A DNA stretch of 64,000 nt from Fervidobacterium_A thailandense. GTDB lineage: Bacteria > Thermotogota > Thermotogae > Thermotogales > Fervidobacteriaceae. Positions within the stretch are counted from its first letter, which is position 1, and each line of letters begins with the position of its first letter. Under the pieces are notes generated by a model, which was not told where the DNA came from, searched no databases, and was given only the letters and a program-made list of their open reading frames with translations. Made by a program: the position numbers and the translations under genes. The stretch lies in NCBI RefSeq assembly GCF_041505935.1, contig NZ_CP140110.1; one strand, given 5' to 3'. Shown here one piece after another: positions 8,527 through 16,760 of this stretch.

Positions 8527-9798
8527 ATGGGTAGCATTGTTGTGTCAAAGAGTGTTTTATCCGGTGAAGTGGAAGTCTCCGGTGCGAAGAACTCCGCACT
8601 GCCACTTTTGGCAGCCACCATACTAACGGACGAGGAAGTCATTTTAAACAAAGTCCCGCATTTAGCCGATGTGGAAACGATGTTCGACATCCTCAGAACT
8701 TTGGGTAAGAAAGTGCAGTACGACAGAGATTCCGGGGTTGCCCGGGTTTCCGGTGCCGTGGATAAGGCACACGTACCCTACGATTTGGTGCGGAAAATGC
8801 GTGCCTCGTTCAACGTGATGGGGCCACTGACGGTGATGCTTGGTGAGGCGAGCACGCCACTTCCCGGTGGTTGCGCCATTGGGGTTAGGCCTGTTGACTA
8901 CCACATCGAGGGACTTAAAAAATTGGGCTTTGAGATTTTCTTCGAGCACGGTGAAATCAGGGCTCGAGTTGGAAAGAAGGATGAGTTTGTCGTCGTTCAT
9001 CTACCGTTTCCGAGTGTTGGCGCCACCGAGCACATCATGAGCGTGGCGACGTTGCTGCCAGGAACGACCGTCATCGAAAATGCGGCGATGGAACCCGAAA
9101 TAGTGGATTTGCAGGATTTGCTCAACAAAATGGGTGCAAGAGTTCGGGGAGCTGGTACGAGTAAAATAATCGTTGAAGGAGTTGAAAAGCTTCACGGGTG
9201 TGAGCATACCATCATTCCGGACAGGATAGAGGCCGGAACCTACGCCATAGCGATCCTTTCCACAGGCGGTGAGGGACAAGTAAAGAACGTCGTTCCAGAA
9301 CACCTTGACGCGCTGTGGTCGGTGCTCGAACGCTCAGGTGCTTACGTCAAGAGGGGAACGAACTACGTATACGTAAAATCACCCGGCAAATGGCATGCGT
9401 GCGATGTGAACGTCCTGCCTTATCCAGGATTTCCAACCGATTTGCAACCGCAAATCGTTGTTTACCTCTCAACAGCGCAGGGTACAAGTACTGTAACGGA
9501 AAACGTCTTCAAAACGAGGTTTGCACACGTTGCCGAGCTTGTTAGAATGGGAGCGAACATGAAGTTGAAAGACAACACGTTGATAATCGAAGGGGTCGAA
9601 AAACTACAGGGAGCCACCGTGATGGGTACGGATCTCAGGGCAACGGCCGCACTCGTGATCGCCGGTTTTGTCGCCGAAGGTTCGACAGAGGTTACCCAGG
9701 TGGAACACATCTTCAGAGGATACGAGAGGGTTATAGAAAAGTTCAGGGGGCTGGGAGGTGTTCTCGAGTACAGGCCCGGAGGTGTGCCAGAAATTTGA
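8527..9798 (+). CDS. murA: UDP-N-acetylglucosamine 1-carboxyvinyltransferase
   Basis: MurA carries out the first committed step of murein synthesis, transferring enolpyruvate from PEP to UDP-GlcNAc in the cytosol. The 423-residue protein shows K21-N22 in the substrate loop (SGAKNSALPLL) and the catalytic Cys116 in PLPGGCAIGVRPVDYH. Cys rather than Asp at this site predicts fosfomycin sensitivity. The start follows AAGGTGAGGAGCGCAGT. Its stop overlaps the TTG start of the next gene. Confidence 0.97.
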   Translation: MGSIVVSKSVLSGEVEVSGAKNSALPLLAATILTDEEVILNKVPHLADVETMFDILRTLGKKVQYDRDSGVARVSGAVDKAHVPYDLVRKMRASFNVMGPLTVMLGEASTPLPGGCAIGVRPVDYHIEGLKKLGFEIFFEHGEIRARVGKKDEFVVVHLPFPSVGATEHIMSVATLLPGTTVIENAAMEPEIVDLQDLLNKMGARVRGAGTSKIIVEGVEKLHGCEHTIIPDRIEAGTYAIAILSTGGEGQVKNVVPEHLDALWSVLERSGAYVKRGTNYVYVKSPGKWHACDVNVLPYPGFPTDLQPQIVVYLSTAQGTSTVTENVFKTRFAHVAELVRMGANMKLKDNTLIIEGVEKLQGATVMGTDLRATAALVIAGFVAEGSTEVTQVEHIFRGYERVIEKFRGLGGVLEYRPGGVPEI

Positions 9799-11615
9799 AA
9801 AAGCTTGAACGTGTTGAAATCGCAACTACGGTGTTAAGACTTAGAAGAAAGGTAGTTTTATTTCTGCTTGATACATTTCTGATGTGCCTGGCCGGAGTCA
9901 TGGCACTATTTGTTAGGTTTGGAACCAACTTCAATGAAATAAAGAAATTTTACAGTGGTGTAGTCGCACTTATCGTCTTCACAGCAATTGCAAATTTGCT
10001 GAACGGAAGCTACAAAATAGTGTGGCGCCACGCCGCCTCAAGGGACTTGATCATCCTCCTGCGCGGCCTTTTTTTCGGATACGCCAGCACCCTTATAGCT
10101 TTACACTATCTCCACTTTGCACGATTACCCAGGTCCGTGGGCATGCTTACCTTCCTGGGCTCGGCGTTTCTGCTCGTTACCGCCCGTCTTTTCTACCAGT
10201 TTGTTCATTTCAACAGGGGAAGCGGAACAAAGAGAATTGCCATCGTTGGTGCTGGCGAGACGGGTGTTTCGTTGAGTGCACAACTTCGTAGAAGTGGCTA
10301 TGGCAAAGTGCTCGCATTCGTTGATGACGATCCCTCCAAGATCGGTAGGACGATAGGTGGGATAAGGGTCTTCGGACCTGTGGAAAGGGTTATGGACGTT
10401 GTGGAAAACCTGGGAGTTCAGGAATTGATCATCGCACTACCTTCCGCAACGTCTGAACAGATGCAGAGGATACTATCGAGTATCGACACCACGAAAGTAC
10501 AGGTAAAGACCGTTCCACCTATCGACAAGATCCTCGGCGAAAGTGTATCGGTAAAAGATTTGAGAGACCTCTCACTTCAAGACATCCTCGGACGCGAACC
10601 CGTGAAGGTGAATTTGAACGAAATCAGCGGTTACATCTCCGGAAAGTGTATTCTCGTAACCGGAGCGGGAGGAAGCATAGGTGGTGAGATCGCAAGGCAG
10701 ATATCGGGATTCTCACCAGCCCGGGTTATCCTACTGGGTCGTGGCGAGAACAGTATCTACGAAATCTACAACGAGCTACGGGAAGAATTCCCAAATGTTC
10801 GATTCGAACCCTTTATTGGTGACGTGGCCGACCAACAGTTGATGGAGGTGGTTTTCCAGAAGTTTAGACCCGATATCGTTTTCCACGCGGCAGCGCACAA
10901 GCACGTTTTTTTGATGCAAACTAACCTGTACGAAGCAGTGAGGGTCAACGTACTTGGAACGATAAACGTTGCCAAACTCTCATGTAAGTACGGAGTGGAG
11001 AGGTTTGTATTCATATCTACTGATAAAGCCGTTAATCCCACTTCCTACATGGGCGCAAGTAAACGCCTCGCTGAGCTTTACATTCTCGCCATTCCACGCA
11101 CTTGTGATACCAAGTTTGCCATAGTGCGTTTTGGTAACGTCATCGGGAGTCGAGGAAGCGTATTTTGGAAGTTTAAAAAGCAGATAGAGAATGGTGGTCC
11201 GGTTACAGTCACTGATCCGCGGATGAAACGTTACTGGATGAGCATTCCGGAAGCTGTTGCACTCGTGATACAAGCGGGTGCCTTTTCCAGTGGTCGTGAC
11301 TTGTACGTGCTTGACATGGGGGAACAGATTCCGGTTGAGAAGATAGCTAAGACCTTGGCAAGGTTGATGGGACGACCGGAGATCGAAATAAAGTACATCG
11401 GGCCGGTACCAGGAGAGAAGTTTGAAGAAGAACTACTCTACGACTATGAGCAGCCTCAGCCAACAAGTCATCCAAAGATAATGACGGTAAAGTACGAAAA
11501 TTCGATTCTTTCCGACCAAGAAATCGAATCCCTGGTTGTGGAAGTCCTTCGACGTTGCTTGAACGGGGAGGAAAAGGAGGCGTGGGAACTGTTGAAGAAA
11601 GCAATATCCGTTTAG
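9795..11615 (+). CDS. Membrane nucleotide-sugar 4,6-dehydratase (CapD/FlaA1/PglF type)
   Basis: The start is TTG at 9795, about ten bases after GGAGGTG inside the end of murA. The 606-residue protein has about four N-terminal membrane segments (to about residue 125). A CoA-binding-like Rossmann domain follows (RIAIVGAGETGVS near 145), then a C-terminal SDR domain (ILVTGAGGSIGGEIA near 285). The SDR domain has FISTDKAVNPTSYMGASKR, where MxxxK replaces YxxxK as in 4,6-dehydratases of the PglF/WbpM group. These enzymes convert UDP-GlcNAc to a 4-keto-6-deoxy sugar for surface glycans. The convergent hslO gene overlaps its end by four bases. Confidence 0.9.
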   Translation: MKKLERVEIATTVLRLRRKVVLFLLDTFLMCLAGVMALFVRFGTNFNEIKKFYSGVVALIVFTAIANLLNGSYKIVWRHAASRDLIILLRGLFFGYASTLIALHYLHFARLPRSVGMLTFLGSAFLLVTARLFYQFVHFNRGSGTKRIAIVGAGETGVSLSAQLRRSGYGKVLAFVDDDPSKIGRTIGGIRVFGPVERVMDVVENLGVQELIIALPSATSEQMQRILSSIDTTKVQVKTVPPIDKILGESVSVKDLRDLSLQDILGREPVKVNLNEISGYISGKCILVTGAGGSIGGEIARQISGFSPARVILLGRGENSIYEIYNELREEFPNVRFEPFIGDVADQQLMEVVFQKFRPDIVFHAAAHKHVFLMQTNLYEAVRVNVLGTINVAKLSCKYGVERFVFISTDKAVNPTSYMGASKRLAELYILAIPRTCDTKFAIVRFGNVIGSRGSVFWKFKKQIENGGPVTVTDPRMKRYWMSIPEAVALVIQAGAFSSGRDLYVLDMGEQIPVEKIAKTLARLMGRPEIEIKYIGPVPGEKFEEELLYDYEQPQPTSHPKIMTVKYENSILSDQEIESLVVEVLRRCLNGEEKEAWELLKKAISV

Positions 11616-12472
11616 AACTCTTCCTTCAAAAGCTGGACAAGTTCATCTTTTTCAAACACGTAAACGCTACTGCACCATTTGCACGTAACCTCCGCCCTAC
11701 CTTCGGCGATCAAACCGAGCAGGTCATCTTCACTCAGTACCGTGAGCGCATCCCTTGCCTTTTCCTTGGAGCATCCGCAGTGAAACTTCACCTCAGCCGT
11801 TTCTATGATCAGATCCCAGGTTCCAAGCAACCGTTCCGCCAGTTCTTCCAACGTGTAATTACCCAAAGCGGATGTCACCGAGAAACCCTTCAGACTGTTT
11901 TCCACGTGCGCAAGCGCCTTTTCATCTATGGATTTATCGAGTACCTGGATCGCTACTCCACCGGCTTTGACAACACCCTCCTTGTTCATCAAAACACCCA
12001 ATGCGAATGCGGATGGAATCTGCTCGGAAACGGTGTAATAATACGCAATGTCCTCGGCTATTTCACCTGATACAATGGGAACTTTCGATATCAGCGGATT
12101 GCGCAATCCCACATCCCTAACAACTGTTAAGGAACCGGAACCGACCGCACTTCTTACATCAAACTTCCCCAGTTCGTTACGCTCGAGTTCGAAGTTCTTG
12201 TTGGTTATGTACCCCCTCACTGTATATCTCGAATTCGATTGTGCACTCACCGTACCCGCTGGTCCATCACCACTCAAAACAAACGTGATCGTCTCCTTTT
12301 CGGACAACCACGGGCAAACGAGCCCGGCCCCCACCAGTAGCCTTCCAAGTACGACCGTTGGGAGATACGATAATCCGTGCTGTTTTCTCGCAACTTCAAC
12401 GATATCCGTACCTTCAAGAAGCGAAAACCTCAATTTACCCGCGTAAGCCGTTCCGTAGATGATCTTTCCCAT
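11612..12472 (-). CDS. hslO: Redox-regulated chaperone Hsp33
   Basis: Hsp33 is a cytosolic holdase activated by oxidative unfolding of a zinc-binding C-terminal switch. The four zinc cysteines are visible as FHCGCSKEK and VTCKWCSS near the C-terminus. The body matches the family (RYTVRGYI near the middle, then SGEIAEDIAYYYTVSEQIPSA). I set the start at the ATG at 12472, eight bases after AAAAGGAG; the GTG at 12481 overlaps that SD. The product is about 286 residues. The gene has its own extended -10 promoter and converges on the CapD-like gene. Confidence 0.93.
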   Translation of the reverse strand: MGKIIYGTAYAGKLRFSLLEGTDIVEVARKQHGLSYLPTVVLGRLLVGAGLVCPWLSEKETITFVLSGDGPAGTVSAQSNSRYTVRGYITNKNFELERNELGKFDVRSAVGSGSLTVVRDVGLRNPLISKVPIVSGEIAEDIAYYYTVSEQIPSAFALGVLMNKEGVVKAGGVAIQVLDKSIDEKALAHVENSLKGFSVTSALGNYTLEELAERLLGTWDLIIETAEVKFHCGCSKEKARDALTVLSEDDLLGLIAEGRAEVTCKWCSSVYVFEKDELVQLLKEEF

Positions 12473-12538
12473 GCCATCCACTCCTTTTCATCGCTCTAAA
12501 CAAATTGATTCACAATGATTTTGACAGGACTATCAACG

Positions 12539-12547
12539 ATTATACCA
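12539..12547 (-). promoter_or_regulatory. Extended -10 promoter for hslO
   Basis: On the minus strand the sequence reads TGGTATAAT, a TGn-extended consensus -10. It lies about 65 bases upstream of the hslO start. No good -35 is found at 16-18 bases. The same nonamer occurs before six other genes in this window. Confidence 0.6.
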
Positions 12548-12600
12548 CAAAACGTTTCAAAATCGAGATTTCTCTCCTCTTTTCGGATTCATAACCCAGG

Positions 12601-12609
12601 TGGTAAAAT
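12601..12609 (+). promoter_or_regulatory. Probable extended -10 promoter
   Basis: TGGTAAAAT lies 46 bases before the GTG start of the 202-residue conserved gene. It differs from the recurrent TGGTATAAT motif by one base. No convincing -35 was found. It is divergent from the hslO promoter. Confidence 0.4.
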
Positions 12610-12654
12610 AGTTACGAAAAGGAACAAAGAAATTTAACCTGGGAGGGGGTCTGT

Positions 12655-13263
12655 GTGGGAGCAGCAGATGTTTCGAGAATAGAGGAACTGATATCGAGGG
12701 TTCCCGGCGTGAAGGCGGTAAAGGTTGTGGGTAGCGGGGGCGAATTGCAAGAAATTCACGTGATCACAACCAGTGATAAGAGCCCGAAACAGTTGGTTCG
12801 GGATATTGAAACAGTTGTCCTGGCGAGTACAGGTTTAAGATTAGATAGAAAGATCATATCGATTGCCCAAGTTGAATCGGATGTTAAGACTCAGAAAGTT
12901 GTACCGTTTCAACTGACGAGTGTGAAGGTGGAAAACGTTGACGAAAGAACTGTTCGTGTGAAGGTCACCATAGAGCACGGAGAAGAAGAGTTCTACGGTG
13001 AGTACACCGGCCCGCGCACAAGTAGAAACATTCCGAAAGTTGTTGGCACCGCTGTTCTCAACGCGCTTTCAGATGTTCACGACTTTGCACTTTCGTTCGA
13101 CGACTACGCGGAGGTTTTCTTGGTAGGGAAGAAATACATCGTCGTTCACGTCACAAAGCAGTACAACGGAGCTGAAGAGAGTGTAATCGGAACGGCCGCA
13201 TTCGACGGGAACCTGGAGAGATCCATAGCGGAAGCGGTTCTCGATGCGTTCAGGAGAATGTAA
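12655..13263 (+). CDS. Conserved hypothetical protein, two alpha/beta halves
   Basis: The start is GTG at 12655 after GGGAGGGGGTCTGT. The 202-residue soluble protein has no signal peptide or membrane segment. The N-terminal half (about 1-75) begins with SRIEELISRVPGVKAVKVV and looks like a ferredoxin-like or ACT-like alpha/beta unit. The second half (about 80-202) has two repeated strand-strand-helix sets with GTAVLNALSDV and GTAAFDGNLERSIAEAVLDAF, suggesting an internal duplication. I recall similar unnamed proteins in other bacteria but no established function. It is monocistronic: it has its own promoter and a terminator follows. Confidence 0.7.
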   Translation: MGAADVSRIEELISRVPGVKAVKVVGSGGELQEIHVITTSDKSPKQLVRDIETVVLASTGLRLDRKIISIAQVESDVKTQKVVPFQLTSVKVENVDERTVRVKVTIEHGEEEFYGEYTGPRTSRNIPKVVGTAVLNALSDVHDFALSFDDYAEVFLVGKKYIVVHVTKQYNGAEESVIGTAAFDGNLERSIAEAVLDAFRRM

Positions 13264-13288
13264 CGTGTTAAACTAATCGACTCTTTCC

Positions 13289-13319
13289 AAGGGCTGAGGT
13301 ACTCCTCGGCCCTTTTCAT
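13289..13319 (+). terminator. Rho-independent terminator
   Basis: AAGGGCTGAGG, loop TACT, then CCTCGGCCCTT form an 11-bp stem with one T-G pair, followed by TTTTC. It ends the transcript of the 202-residue conserved gene. Confidence 0.85.
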
Positions 13320-13367
13320 TGTAAACTTGTAACATTTAACGGTGGCTAAACGAAACCAAAAAACTCT

Positions 13368-13396
13368 TTGACAAAAGGTAACGAACGTGATATAAT
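13368..13396 (+). promoter_or_regulatory. Consensus sigma-70-type promoter of the two-component operon
   Basis: TTGACA at 13368-13373 and TATAAT at 13391-13396 are exactly 17 bases apart. A TG precedes the -10 (TGATATAAT). It lies 39 bases upstream of the response-regulator ATG and is one of the strongest promoter matches in the window. Confidence 0.88.
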
Positions 13397-13435
13397 CGTA
13401 AAAGAATTAACTTTCAAAAAAGAGGAGGTAAGAGC

Positions 13436-14155
13436 ATGGCGAAAAAGACGATTATGATTATCGATGACCAACCTGAAATTCTCGAATTGGTCAGTTTTAC
13501 TTTGCAAAAGGAAGGGTACGACGTTATACCTGTTGAGGATGCGGAAACGGCGCTCCAAGAGCTGAAGGAAAAGGATATCGACATGTTCATCGTCGACATC
13601 ATGTTACCCAACATGGACGGTTTCGAGTTTGTCAGGACGATCAGGTCAATGGAAAAGCATAAGGCAACGCCTGTGATATTCCTCAGCGCTAAGGGCGAAG
13701 AGTTTGACAAAGTACTTGGACTCGAACTTGGAGCGGATGACTACATCGTGAAGCCCTTCAGTATCAGGGAACTCCTTGCGAGGATCAGGGCGGTCTTCAG
13801 AAGGATGCAGGCGGGCGTGGTGCAGAAAGAGGAGAAACCGAAAAAGATAGTTGCCAAGGACCTGGAGATTGATATCGACAAGTACGAGGTCCGTGTGAAG
13901 GGCAAGAAGGTCAACCTGACTCCTCTGGAATTCGACTTGCTCAGGTTCCTTGCCGAAAACGAGGGGAAGGTATTCTCCAGAGACGTGCTCCTTGATAAGT
14001 TGTGGGGGTACGACTATTTCGGTGATACCAGAACTGTTGACGTACACATCAGAAGACTGAGAACAAAAATCGAAGAAGATCCATCGAACCCGAGGTACGT
14101 GGTCACCGTTCGTGGAAAGGGTTACAAGTTTAGGGATCCAGGAAAGGAAGAATAA
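13436..14155 (+). CDS. OmpR/PhoB-family response regulator
   Basis: This 239-residue protein has an N-terminal receiver domain (about 1-120) with the acidic pair D10-D11, phosphoacceptor D54 (FIVDIMLPNMDG), S84 and K106 (VKPF). A C-terminal winged-helix DNA-binding domain (about 140-236) has LTPLEFDLLRFLAENEG and VDVHIRRLRTKIE. It should be phosphorylated by the histidine kinase encoded immediately downstream. The start ATG follows AGAGGAGGTAAGAGC. The regulated genes are not evident from the sequence. Confidence 0.95.
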   Translation: MAKKTIMIIDDQPEILELVSFTLQKEGYDVIPVEDAETALQELKEKDIDMFIVDIMLPNMDGFEFVRTIRSMEKHKATPVIFLSAKGEEFDKVLGLELGADDYIVKPFSIRELLARIRAVFRRMQAGVVQKEEKPKKIVAKDLEIDIDKYEVRVKGKKVNLTPLEFDLLRFLAENEGKVFSRDVLLDKLWGYDYFGDTRTVDVHIRRLRTKIEEDPSNPRYVVTVRGKGYKFRDPGKEE

Positions 14156-15436
14156 GTGCAGATGATGATTGCGTTAGTCTTTGCAGTCGTTGTTGCAACG
14201 GTTTCCGTCGCCCTCTTCTTCCTTGAGTGGAGAAAAAGAAGGGTTTATTCTAAGTACATGGACAAAATTGCGGTGAGCATAGGGGAGGAGACTGGTGCTC
14301 CTCCGCTTTATATTTACGAACGACTTCGAAAGAAGCTGGGTGAATTGGAACAGAGGGTAATTGAAACGGAACGGGAAAGGCGTAATGTATTTACAATTCT
14401 AAATAACATCACCGATCCAATAATCATCGTTCGTGGTGATGGTGTGGTAACTTTCTCGAACATCGCCGGTCGCGACGTAACCAGGCCCGGAGTGGAAGGT
14501 AGGAAGGTTTACGAAGTAGTTGAGAACTACCACTTGCTTGAGATGTTCGAGAAGGCGTTGCAGACTGGTGAAATCCAAAGTGGAGATATTTCGCTTGTGG
14601 TTAACGGTGAAACGCGTTATTACGATGCAAAGGTCGTACCAATCAAGCTGGACCAGGAGAGTGAACGGTACATCATTGTCCTTCACGATACCACGAAAGA
14701 AAAACAACTCGATAAACTACGCAGGGAGTTCATCTCCAACGTTTCCCACGAGTTGCGAACTCCTCTGACATCCATTCACGGATACGCTGAGGCGTTACTT
14801 GATGACGATCTGTCCAACAAGGACTTGGTGAGGAGATTCCTTGGAATAATTGAAAGTGAATCGGCCAGGATGACACGGCTCATAAACGACTTGCTCGATC
14901 TCGAGAAACTTGAATCTGGTGAAGCGAAGTTCAACTTCACGATTGTTGACATGTGTCAGGTTATCGAACGAGTGCTCAGCATCGTTGAACCTATTGCCGA
15001 CGATTACGGCGTCGAGGTGCGTTGGACTTGCGAAGGCGAAAAATTTGTTTACGGTGATTTCGATAGACTTGTCCAGCTCGTTCTGAATTTAGTTGATAAC
15101 GCCGTCAAGTACACTTCGCTAAAGGAGTCCGGTGAAAAGAGTGTAACCGTTCGGTGTTTTGAGAAAGACGACAAGGTTGTATTCGAAGTTAGTGACACCG
15201 GACCAGGCATTCCCGAAGAAGCCCAGCGAAGGTTGTTCGAGAGGTTTTACCGTGTTGACAAGGCACGGAGCCGGAAAGTTGGGGGTACAGGCCTGGGACT
15301 TTCGATAGTGAAAACTATCGCCGAAAAACACAACGCAAAGATCGAGTTCGAAAGTAAACTTGGACAGGGTACGACTTTTAGGGTGATTTTCAACAAGCCT
15401 CAGGTAAAGGAGGAGCAGGACGATGCGGCCGTATGA
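14156..15436 (+). CDS. PhoR-like membrane sensor histidine kinase
   Basis: The GTG at 14156 directly follows the response-regulator stop; ATGs at 14162 and 14165 are alternatives. The 426-residue protein has one N-terminal membrane segment (about 5-23). A cytoplasmic PAS-like domain follows (about 80-180, NVFTILNNITDPIIIVRGDG). The HisKA dimerisation domain has phospho-acceptor H198 in NVSHELRTPLTSIHGY. The ATPase domain has LNLVDNAVKY (N box), SDTGPGIP and GGTGLGLSIVK. With no periplasmic sensor domain, it probably senses membrane or cytoplasmic cues. It overlaps the next gene by 14 bases. Confidence 0.94.
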   Translation: MQMMIALVFAVVVATVSVALFFLEWRKRRVYSKYMDKIAVSIGEETGAPPLYIYERLRKKLGELEQRVIETERERRNVFTILNNITDPIIIVRGDGVVTFSNIAGRDVTRPGVEGRKVYEVVENYHLLEMFEKALQTGEIQSGDISLVVNGETRYYDAKVVPIKLDQESERYIIVLHDTTKEKQLDKLRREFISNVSHELRTPLTSIHGYAEALLDDDLSNKDLVRRFLGIIESESARMTRLINDLLDLEKLESGEAKFNFTIVDMCQVIERVLSIVEPIADDYGVEVRWTCEGEKFVYGDFDRLVQLVLNLVDNAVKYTSLKESGEKSVTVRCFEKDDKVVFEVSDTGPGIPEEAQRRLFERFYRVDKARSRKVGGTGLGLSIVKTIAEKHNAKIEFESKLGQGTTFRVIFNKPQVKEEQDDAAV

Positions 15437-16727
15437 CATTATATTGAAGAAAAGGAACGGTGGCAAATTAAGCTACGATGAGATAAAGTTCATGGTCGAC
15501 GGCTATGTAAAGGGAGAGGTACCAGATTATCAGATGGCCGCCTTTTTGATGGCCATCTATTTTCGACATATGGATGAAGAGGAACGGGCCTGGTTGACAG
15601 AAATAATGGCCAACTCTGGCGATAAGATTGATCTTTCAAGTATTCCCGGGGTGAAGATTGACAAGCACTCAACCGGTGGCGTAGGGGATAAGACGACACT
15701 CGTTGTTGGGCCTCTCGTGGCTTCCCTTGGGATACCCGTGGCCAAAATGTCCGGAAGGGCCTTAGGACACACAGGAGGTACGATAGATAAGCTGGAATCG
15801 ATACCAGGGTTCAGAACAGCTCTTTCAGAGGAAGAGTTCTTCAGGAACGTCAAGGAAATAGGTATTGCCATAGTTGGTCAGACAGCGAACCTCGTTCCCG
15901 CGGACAAGAAGATTTACGCGCTTAGAGATGCAACCGCCACGGTTGACGAGGTATCACTCATCGCGGCGAGTATAATGAGTAAGAAACTTGCCGGTGGAGC
16001 TGATGGTTACGTTCTGGATGTGAAGGTTGGAAGTGGTGCGTTCATGAAAACTCTCGAGGAAGCCAGAGAACTTGCAACGGCAATGGTGGGTATTGCAAAG
16101 GCTCACGGAAAAAAGGCTGTAGCCGTTTTGACGAACATGAACGTCCCGCTGGGGAGGATGGTAGGAAATTCCCTCGAGGTCCTCGAAGCAATTGAAACTC
16201 TGAAGGGAAGAGGTCCACAGGACTTCACGGAACTTTGCTTGAACCTGGCCGCGTGGATGTGTCACTTGGCAGGTCTCGGATCCTTCGAAGAGTGCATCAA
16301 GTTGGTCGAAGGTTCACTCAAATCAGGTTCGGGACTTGAGAAGTTCAGGCAGATGGTTGAAAGGCAAGGCGGGGATCCAAGGGTTGTTGACAAACCGGAG
16401 GATATTCTACCTATAGCACGTGAAGTTGTGGAATTCAGGGCTTGGGCATCAGGTTACGTAAGAGCCATCGACACGGAGAAGATAGGATTGGCCTCCAACT
16501 ATTTGGGAGCGGGCCGAAGGACAAAAGAAGACACGATTGATCACAGCGTTGGAATCGAGATACTTAAAAAGGTAGGAGATCAGGTCCAGGAAGGTGAACC
16601 GTTGGCATTGCTGTACGTTTCCTCAAAGAGCGACGTAACGCAGGCAACAAAGTTGCTGAAGGAAAGCTACACAATTAGCGAGACGCCTCCGGAACCAGAA
16701 CCACTGATACTTGACGTAGTGCGTTGA
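15423..16727 (+). CDS. pdp: Pyrimidine-nucleoside phosphorylase
   Basis: This 434-residue enzyme of the thymidine/pyrimidine phosphorylase family cleaves uridine, deoxyuridine or thymidine with phosphate for nucleoside salvage. The phosphate-binding signature is present (about residues 80-95: KIDKHSTGGVGDKTT), with KMSGRALGHTGGTIDKLESI (about 107-126), and the family's C-terminal domain follows (ASGYVRAIDTEKIG, then GVGI-like IDHSVGIEIL). I cannot separate deoA from pdp by eye. The start lies inside the kinase gene after AAGGAGGAGC, which implies coupling to the two-component system. Confidence 0.92.
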   Translation: MRPYDIILKKRNGGKLSYDEIKFMVDGYVKGEVPDYQMAAFLMAIYFRHMDEEERAWLTEIMANSGDKIDLSSIPGVKIDKHSTGGVGDKTTLVVGPLVASLGIPVAKMSGRALGHTGGTIDKLESIPGFRTALSEEEFFRNVKEIGIAIVGQTANLVPADKKIYALRDATATVDEVSLIAASIMSKKLAGGADGYVLDVKVGSGAFMKTLEEARELATAMVGIAKAHGKKAVAVLTNMNVPLGRMVGNSLEVLEAIETLKGRGPQDFTELCLNLAAWMCHLAGLGSFEECIKLVEGSLKSGSGLEKFRQMVERQGGDPRVVDKPEDILPIAREVVEFRAWASGYVRAIDTEKIGLASNYLGAGRRTKEDTIDHSVGIEILKKVGDQVQEGEPLALLYVSSKSDVTQATKLLKESYTISETPPEPEPLILDVVR

Positions 16728-16760
16728 CGGAAGAATGGGAAAATTTGAGGGGGAATAATC

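Noticed and set aside
11555..12446. Plus-strand frames opposite hslO
   Set aside because: They are antisense shadows of a clear Hsp33 gene, without SD or recognisable protein features.
12521..12546. TTGACA at 12521 with TATACC as a plus-strand promoter
   Set aside because: The spacer is only 14 bases; the same DNA holds a perfect minus-strand extended -10 for hslO.
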